A stretch of DNA of 64,000 nt, taken from NCBI RefSeq assembly GCF_018327685.1, contig NZ_BNEL01000003.1, positions 1,488,001 through 1,552,000 of the forward strand. Direction: 5' to 3'. This DNA comes from Streptomyces sp. TS71-3. Its GTDB lineage: Bacteria; Actinomycetota; Actinomycetes; Streptomycetales; Streptomycetaceae. Shown in pieces: positions 58,977-64,000 of this stretch. The position numbers and the translations under genes were made by a program. The notes beneath the pieces are model-generated. The model ran no database searches and was not told where the DNA came from. It worked only from the letters and a program-made list of their open reading frames with translations. Position 1 is the first letter of the stretch. Every line of letters starts with the position of its first letter.

Positions 58977-61646
58977 ATGCATCGACGCAGACCACGCCGC
59001 GTGTGGGCCGCGCTCGTCGCCGGCCTCGCTCTCGCAGCCGCGGTCACTCCCGCCCGGGCGCAGGCCTCGTCCGTGATCCTGCATGTCGCCCCCACCGGCA
59101 AGGGCACCGGCTGCACCGTGGACGACCCCTGCTCCCTCGGGTCCGTCCAACGGCGGGTCCGCGCGCTCGCGCCCCGGATGACCAGCGACCTCCAGGTCCG
59201 GCTGGCCGGTGGCACCTACCGCCTCGACGGCCCCCTGCGGTTCACCGCCGCCGACTCCGGCACCGGTGGCCACCGGGTGGTCTGGGGACCGGAGCCGGGA
59301 GCCCGCCCCGAGTTCAGCGGCGGCCGGCGCGTCACCGGCTGGAAGCTGACGGACGCCTCACGCGGCCTGTGGACCGCGCCGGTACCCGCCTCCCTGCGGA
59401 CCCGGCAGCTCTACGCCGACGGGCAGCGCATCCCCGTCGCCCAGGGGGATGCGCCCACCGCCCTGACACGGGCTCCCGGCGGATACACCGCGGCCGACGA
59501 CGCGTACTCCCACTGGCGCGACCCCTCCGGCCTGGAGTTCGTGTACACCGGCGGCAACGGAGCCTGGACCGAGAGCCGCTGCCGGGTGTCCACCGTGAGC
59601 GGCACCCGGATCACCATGCGGCAGCCCTGCTGGGACAACGTCACCGACCGGCCCATGCCGGAGGCGCAGAGCCCGTACTTCTTCCCGAACCTGCCCGCGG
59701 ACGCCGTGCCGAGCCGGATCGAGAACGCGTTCGAGCTGCTGCATCCGGGCCAGTGGTACCTCGACGGCACGCGGCACACCATCTCGTACATCCCGCCGGC
59801 CGGCACGGACCCCAACCGGGCGGACATCGAGGCACCCGTCCTCCAGACGCTGGTCTCCGGGCAGGGCACGCTCGACGCGCCCGTACACGACATCACGCTG
59901 AGCGGGATCACCTACGCGTACGCGACGTGGCTCGACCCCAGCGGCGACAGCGGGTTCTCCGAGATCCAGGCCAACGTGCGGATCACCGGGCCGCAGAGCC
60001 CGCGGCCGCAGGGCACCTGCGGATTCACCCGGCCCGCCGGCACCTGCCCGTTCGGCGCCAACGCGCAGGACCCGGCGGCGGTCACCTGGCAGGCAGCCCA
60101 CGACGTCACCATCCGGGACAGCCTCTTCACGCATCTGGGCGCGGCCGGACTCGCCCTCGCCCACGGCAGCCGGAACGACGTCGTGAGCGGCAACGAGTTC
60201 GGGGACATCTCCGGGGGCGGCCTCACGCTCGGCAGCACCGACGACCCGCACCCCGCCGACGTGGGCGCGGACGACCGTGAGATCAACACCGGCACGAGGA
60301 TCGAGAACAACTACATCCACAACATCGGCGCCGAGTACCACGGTGCGGACGGCATCCTGCTCTTCTACAGCCGCCACACGACCGTGACGCACAACGAGAT
60401 CGTCGACGTGCCCTGGGACGGCATCGACAGCGGGGTGAACGCGGGACACCTCGACACCGCCGACCACCCCGACGTCACCACCAACATCAACGCCGACAAC
60501 TCCATCACGGACAACCTGGTCCACGACTTCCACCAGGTGCTCGCCGACGGCGGCGCCATCTACCTCGAAGGCCACCAGGGCGAGACCCTGCACCGCGCGG
60601 ACGGGACGGTGGACGAGGAGGGGAGCTTCAGCCACGGTACGGCGGTCAGCGGCAACGTCGTCTTCAACGACGAGCACAGCGGTCTGACGCTCTACAACGA
60701 CATCGGCAGCCAGTGGATCACCTGGACCCGCAACATCGAGTTCAACAACAGCGCGGGCAACGGCGGGTGTGCCCCGGTCGGGCATCTGCGCTTCACCGGC
60801 AACTACCACGCCGACCAGATCGCGGTCTACCCGTGCTCGCCGGCAGCGGTGGACATGCAGTACTCCGACAACACCCAGCTGCCGCTGCGTCCGGGCCCTG
60901 CCGACATGCCGGCCGACATCCTCGGCAACGCGGGCCTGGAGCCGGCGTACCGGCACCTGGCGACGTCCGGAGGCCCCCGGGTGGACGCACTCAGCCCGCG
61001 CCAGGGCACCGTCACCGCACCGACCAGCGTGCTGATCACCGGCAACGGCTTCACCGCTGGCAGCGAGGTCGCCTTCGGGGGCGCGCCCGCGGCACGGACG
61101 ACGGTGCTCTCGCCGTCGTTCATCGTCGCCCGGTGCCCGGCCGGTGCAAGCCTCGCAGAGGCAACCGTCACGACCGCCGGAGGCAGCCGTACCGGACCGT
61201 CGGGGCTGCCCCTGACCTCGGTGACCGCGGACTCCATGGACGACGAGGTGTTCTGGAACACCAGCTTCTACCCGTACAACGCGGTGGACGGCAGCGCCGG
61301 CACCTTCTGGTCCTCGGCCGCGACGGCCATGCCGCACTGGATCGAATTGCGACTGAACCGGAGCGCTGAGCTCGGCAAGGTCGTCGTCCACGGCCGCAAC
61401 CTCGGGGACATGACACTGGGGGACCTGGCCCTGAGCACGTCGTCCGGCAGCGGGCCGCTTCGGCAGGTGGCCTCGCTCACCGGGAACACGTCCCCCGACG
61501 CGACGTTCACCCTCTCCACGCCGGTGACGGCCGACACCGTCAGGGTGACCGTGAACGCCGAGACGTACAACGGCTCGCCGCGGAACAACGCGGACATCGC
61601 GGAGATCGACTTCTATGACGGGCAGGGACGCCGCCTGGGCAACTGA
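58977..61646 (+). CDS. Secreted right-handed parallel beta-helix protein
   Basis: 889 residues. Signal peptide about 1-28 (RRVWAALVAGLALAAAVTPARAQA). Residues about 35-640 are a parallel beta-helix with polysaccharide-lyase/GH-like repeats (HVAPTGKGTGC, GGTYRLDGPLRF, ALAHGSRNDVVSGNEFGDISGGGL, IENNYIHNIGAEYHGADGILLFYSRHTTVTHNEIVDVPWDGID, GGAIYLEGHQ). A TIG/IPT domain follows (about 670-745, PRVDALSPRQGTVTAPTSVLITG), then a discoidin-like carbohydrate-binding domain (about 755-889, WIELRLNRSAELGKVVVHG). It probably attacks an extracellular glycan, supplying the substrate of this locus. Catalytic residues not identifiable. Confidence 0.85.
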   Translation: MHRRRPRRVWAALVAGLALAAAVTPARAQASSVILHVAPTGKGTGCTVDDPCSLGSVQRRVRALAPRMTSDLQVRLAGGTYRLDGPLRFTAADSGTGGHRVVWGPEPGARPEFSGGRRVTGWKLTDASRGLWTAPVPASLRTRQLYADGQRIPVAQGDAPTALTRAPGGYTAADDAYSHWRDPSGLEFVYTGGNGAWTESRCRVSTVSGTRITMRQPCWDNVTDRPMPEAQSPYFFPNLPADAVPSRIENAFELLHPGQWYLDGTRHTISYIPPAGTDPNRADIEAPVLQTLVSGQGTLDAPVHDITLSGITYAYATWLDPSGDSGFSEIQANVRITGPQSPRPQGTCGFTRPAGTCPFGANAQDPAAVTWQAAHDVTIRDSLFTHLGAAGLALAHGSRNDVVSGNEFGDISGGGLTLGSTDDPHPADVGADDREINTGTRIENNYIHNIGAEYHGADGILLFYSRHTTVTHNEIVDVPWDGIDSGVNAGHLDTADHPDVTTNINADNSITDNLVHDFHQVLADGGAIYLEGHQGETLHRADGTVDEEGSFSHGTAVSGNVVFNDEHSGLTLYNDIGSQWITWTRNIEFNNSAGNGGCAPVGHLRFTGNYHADQIAVYPCSPAAVDMQYSDNTQLPLRPGPADMPADILGNAGLEPAYRHLATSGGPRVDALSPRQGTVTAPTSVLITGNGFTAGSEVAFGGAPAARTTVLSPSFIVARCPAGASLAEATVTTAGGSRTGPSGLPLTSVTADSMDDEVFWNTSFYPYNAVDGSAGTFWSSAATAMPHWIELRLNRSAELGKVVVHGRNLGDMTLGDLALSTSSGSGPLRQVASLTGNTSPDATFTLSTPVTADTVRVTVNAETYNGSPRNNADIAEIDFYDGQGRRLGN

Positions 61647-61701
61647 CCCGCCAGGGCCGCCCATGCCACACCTGGCAAACCAGGTGAACCGGGAAGGGAC
61701 A

Positions 61702-61741
61702 GCACCCCGCCGGCGCCCGGCACGGTCGCCGGCGGGGGTGC
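61702..61741. terminator. Bidirectional terminator
   Basis: GCACCCCGCCGGCG (61702-61715) pairs with CGCCGGCGGGGGTGC (61727-61741) between the convergent beta-helix and permease genes. Confidence 0.75.
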
Positions 61742-61755
61742 GGCGTGTCCGGCGG

Positions 61756-62979
61756 TCAGTCGCCGCGCACGGTCGTCCGGGCGCTGCGTATGGCCGTCCA
61801 GCGGCTGCGCAGGAAGGACCGGCCGCGCGATCCGGAGGCCGTATAGACGGCCGCGGCCGCGACCAGTACCGAACCCTGCACGACGTTCTGGTAGTTCGAT
61901 CCGATGTTGAGGACGTTGAATCCGTTGCTCAGCGTGAAGAGGATCAGGGTGCCGACCACGGATTTGGACACATGGCCGGAGCCGCCGAACAGCGAGGTGC
62001 CGCCCAGCACGGCCGCCGCGATCACGGTTAGCTCGCCGCCGGTGAGCACGGTGGGGTCGACGGAGTTGAACCGGCCCGCGTAGAGCACACCGACCAGCGC
62101 GGCCATGGCTCCGTTGAGGATGAACGCGGCCATCTTGTAGCGGTCGACGTTGATTCCCGACAACCGGGCCGCCTCTGAACCGCCGCCCACGGCGTACAGG
62201 TTCCTGCCGACCACCGTGTAGCGCAGCACGGCGCCCGTGAGCAGAGCAAGACCCAGCATGATCCACACCGGGACGGTCTGGCCGAGCAGCGCGGGACGGG
62301 CCGAGGCGATCAGCAGGAGGATCACGCCCACGACCGCCGATTCCACCGATGCGCGCGTGGGACGGCGGGAGGCCCGCACGAAGAGGAGCACGGCCGCTAC
62401 GACCAGCAGGACTCCGGCAGCGAAGGCCGCTGCCGGGTGCACGATGAGACGTGCGGTCGCGAAGGTGTGGAAACCGGTGTTCTCGGCGCTGATGCTCTGC
62501 CCGTTGAGGATGGCCTGCACGATGCCGCGCACGGCCGTCAGCGTGCCCAGCGTGACGATGAAGGCGTTGACGCCGACCTTCTGCACCAGCACTGCGTTGA
62601 CCAGGCCGACCAGGAGGCCGATGAGGAGTGCGACGACCAGCGCGACCACGACGCCGTGCGCATCGACGAGCTTGAGCGCGACCGTGCCGCCGAGTGCGGC
62701 CGTGGAGGCCACCGACAGATCGAAGTTACCGGTGATCAGCGTGACCGTCATGAAGACGGAGAGGATGCCGATGAGCGCGGACTGATCGAGGATGTTGCCG
62801 ACGTTGACGTCGTTCAGGTAGGCGGGGCGGCCCTCGACCGACGAGGTGATGGCCAGTACGGCGGTGAGCACCACCAGGGCGTAGACCACTCCCGCGGAGC
62901 GTGGCGACAGCGCCTGGGGCCAGCCCGCTGAAGGCTTCTGCGGCCGGCGGACAGGGCCGATATCAGTACCGGAGGTCAC
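61756..62979 (-). CDS. ABC transporter permease, RbsC-like
   Basis: 407 residues, about ten membrane segments. VGNILDQSALIGILSVFMTVTLITGNFDLSVASTAALGG and VNAFIVTLGTLTAVRGIVQAILNGQSIS are the conserved helices 2-5 of BPD_transp_2 permeases, and GRNLYAVGGGSEAARLSGINVDRYKMAAFILNG is the ATPase-contacting loop. It forms the channel for a monosaccharide or similar compound. It lies downstream of the RbsA-like gene on the same strand (29-base gap), so the two form an operon whose start is beyond the window. Confidence 0.9.
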   Translation of the reverse strand: MTSGTDIGPVRRPQKPSAGWPQALSPRSAGVVYALVVLTAVLAITSSVEGRPAYLNDVNVGNILDQSALIGILSVFMTVTLITGNFDLSVASTAALGGTVALKLVDAHGVVVALVVALLIGLLVGLVNAVLVQKVGVNAFIVTLGTLTAVRGIVQAILNGQSISAENTGFHTFATARLIVHPAAAFAAGVLLVVAAVLLFVRASRRPTRASVESAVVGVILLLIASARPALLGQTVPVWIMLGLALLTGAVLRYTVVGRNLYAVGGGSEAARLSGINVDRYKMAAFILNGAMAALVGVLYAGRFNSVDPTVLTGGELTVIAAAVLGGTSLFGGSGHVSKSVVGTLILFTLSNGFNVLNIGSNYQNVVQGSVLVAAAAVYTASGSRGRSFLRSRWTAIRSARTTVRGD

Positions 62980-63008
62980 GATCGTGGTGCCTTTCTGCGA
63001 CGCAGGGC

Positions 63009-64000
63009 CTACAGGCCGCTGGCGAGAGCGGTGAGTTCATGGAGGTCTGTGGCGGACGCGGCCCGCTCGGCGATCAGCCGGCCGCGCCGCATCACCAGGA
63101 CGCGGTCGCAGGCGGCCAGCAGCTCCTCGAATTCCGAGGCGACGAGGACGACGGCGTGCCCGGAGTCGGCGAGGCCGCGCATCAGCTGGATGATGTCGGC
63201 CTTGCCTGCGACGTCCACACCGGCCGACGGCTCGTCCAGCAGGAAGACGCGGGCACGTCCGTACAGCCACTTGGCGAACACCACCTTCTGGGCGTTGCCG
63301 CCGCTCAGCTCGCTGACCGGCGCGTCGGCGGAGGGGGCCGCGATGTTCAGCTCCTGCAGTGCCCGTCCGGCCAGGGCCCGTTCACGCGCGTTGTCGACGA
63401 CGACGCCCCGGCGGGACAGGCTCGGCAGGTAAGGAAGCGAGATGTTGCGCCATATCTCCCACGCGGGGAGCAGTCCCTGGCGGCTGCGGTCCTCGGGCAC
63501 GAGGGCGAGACCGCGCCTGACGGCGGCGCGCGGTGAGCGCGGGCGTATCCGGTGACCGTCCACCGCGACGGTGCCCGTGACTGCAGGGTCGGCACCGAAG
63601 ATCGCCTGGAGGAGTTCGGTACGGCCGCTGCCCAGGAGCCCGGCCACGCCCACTATCTCGCCCGGCCGCACGGCCAGGCTCACCGGCCCGAACCGCCCCG
63701 GCGAGGCCAGGTCGCGGACCGCGAGCAGGGGCTCGCCGCCGGACGCGGGGGCGGGCGTGGCTCGCGGCTGTTCCTCCAGCCGGCCGAGCCGCTCGCCGAC
63801 GATCGCACTGACCAGCTGCTCCTTGCCGGTCTCGGGCGTGGCGGTGTTCACCACGACCCGGCCGTCCCGCAGCACGGTGAGGTGGTCGGTGAGATCAAGG
63901 ATCTCGTCGAGGAAGTGCGAGACGTAGACGAAGGTGGTGCCCTGGTCCCGTAGTCGCCGGATCGAGCGGAACAGCACCTCGCGTTCGGTGGGCGACAGCG
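63009..64000 (-). CDS. ABC transporter ATP-binding protein, RbsA-like (partial)
   Basis: The C-terminal part of a two-domain sugar-import ATPase; the gene continues past the right edge, and the ATG near 63977 is internal (sequence before it reads LSPTEREV). Seen: the end of the first nucleotide-binding domain (FVYVSHFLDEILDLTDHLTVLRDGRVV) and a full second one with degenerate Walker A GLLGSGRTELLQAIFG, ALVPEDRSRQGLL, signature LSGGNAQK, and Walker B VFLLDEPSAGVDV. It powers uptake with the RbsC-like permease; the matching periplasmic binding protein must lie outside. Confidence 0.9.
   Translation of the reverse strand, partial: LSPTEREVLFRSIRRLRDQGTTFVYVSHFLDEILDLTDHLTVLRDGRVVVNTATPETGKEQLVSAIVGERLGRLEEQPRATPAPASGGEPLLAVRDLASPGRFGPVSLAVRPGEIVGVAGLLGSGRTELLQAIFGADPAVTGTVAVDGHRIRPRSPRAAVRRGLALVPEDRSRQGLLPAWEIWRNISLPYLPSLSRRGVVVDNARERALAGRALQELNIAAPSADAPVSELSGGNAQKVVFAKWLYGRARVFLLDEPSAGVDVAGKADIIQLMRGLADSGHAVVLVASEFEELLAACDRVLVMRRGRLIAERAASATDLHELTALASGL

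Noticed and set aside
58977..61646. Named polysaccharide lyase or hydrolase family
   Set aside because: The beta-helix fold is clear, but I cannot identify a family-specific catalytic signature.
1..64000. CRISPR arrays and tRNA/rRNA genes
   Set aside because: The repeats seen are tandem or dispersed without regular unique spacers, and I found no cloverleaf or rRNA-like sequence by reading.

Overview
The window is high-GC actinobacterial DNA and almost certainly comes from a Streptomyces chromosome, in a part rich in accessory genes. The evidence is the codon use, the Streptomyces-type families (SepF-like protein, DUF6099, DUF6233, SCO0607-type lipoprotein, an anti-sigma-like ATPase, a CebR-type operator) and the many GTG starts with stop/start overlaps. 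I recognised no rRNA, tRNA or CRISPR array.

Layout. 1-3.2 kb: SepF-like cell-division protein, an AAA-type ATPase and a MazG-type pyrophosphohydrolase, then DUF6099. 3.2-4.8 kb: a truncated XRE-type regulator and a decayed prophage piece (frameshifted small terminase, small membrane protein, start of a large terminase). 4.9-7.7 kb: F420-type oxidoreductase, metallo-beta-lactamase-fold hydrolase, VOC protein. 7.9-12.2 kb: hen1-pnkp, the bacterial RNA repair operon. 12.6-15.0 kb: arginine deiminase and ornithine carbamoyltransferase. 15.5-16.3 kb: a secreted GH12 glucanase behind a perfect CebR box. 17.3-20.5 kb and 29.2-33.7 kb: two halves of what looks like a 2-aminobenzoyl-CoA (or salicylyl-CoA) catabolic set, separated by about 8.6 kb of unrelated genes (DCC protein, lipoprotein, DODA-type dioxygenase, TetR/NTF2 pair, short ProRS, ArsR/SDR pair, TetR/glycosyltransferase pair, a MITE-like element and DUF6233). 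33.9-40.7 kb: alpha/beta hydrolase, then a GntR-linked group (DUF2848, MFS symporter, nitrilase-family amidohydrolase, cupin, second MFS, GntR regulator).

41-50 kb is an insertion-sequence graveyard of visibly lower and more variable GC. It holds IS1380 remnants (one with an IS30 element nested in it), an internally deleted IS256 transposase, an IS3 element cut off by an apparently intact IS256-family element, host gene scraps, and cargo-like secreted proteins (DUF2690 protein, S1 protease, lipoprotein).

50-64 kb is the most interesting part: a coherent catabolic locus of unusual composition. It encodes an E1 alpha/beta pair of the 2-oxoacid/acetoin dehydrogenase family (no E2 or E3 seen), a PcaB/adenylosuccinate-lyase-like enzyme, an SDR, a VOC protein, a Gfo/Idh/MocA oxidoreductase, a LacI regulator, a muconolactone-isomerase-like protein, a solute-binding-type protein without a signal peptide, a secreted parallel beta-helix protein with TIG and discoidin-like domains, and an RbsC/RbsA-type ABC transporter that runs off the window. 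Four promoters in this locus carry the same CAAWCGATTG operator, which I read as the site of the resident LacI protein. I infer a LacI regulon for extracellular depolymerisation, uptake and multi-step oxidation/cleavage of an unidentified carbohydrate or cyclic polyol. The operators and genes are seen directly; the substrate and reaction order are not.
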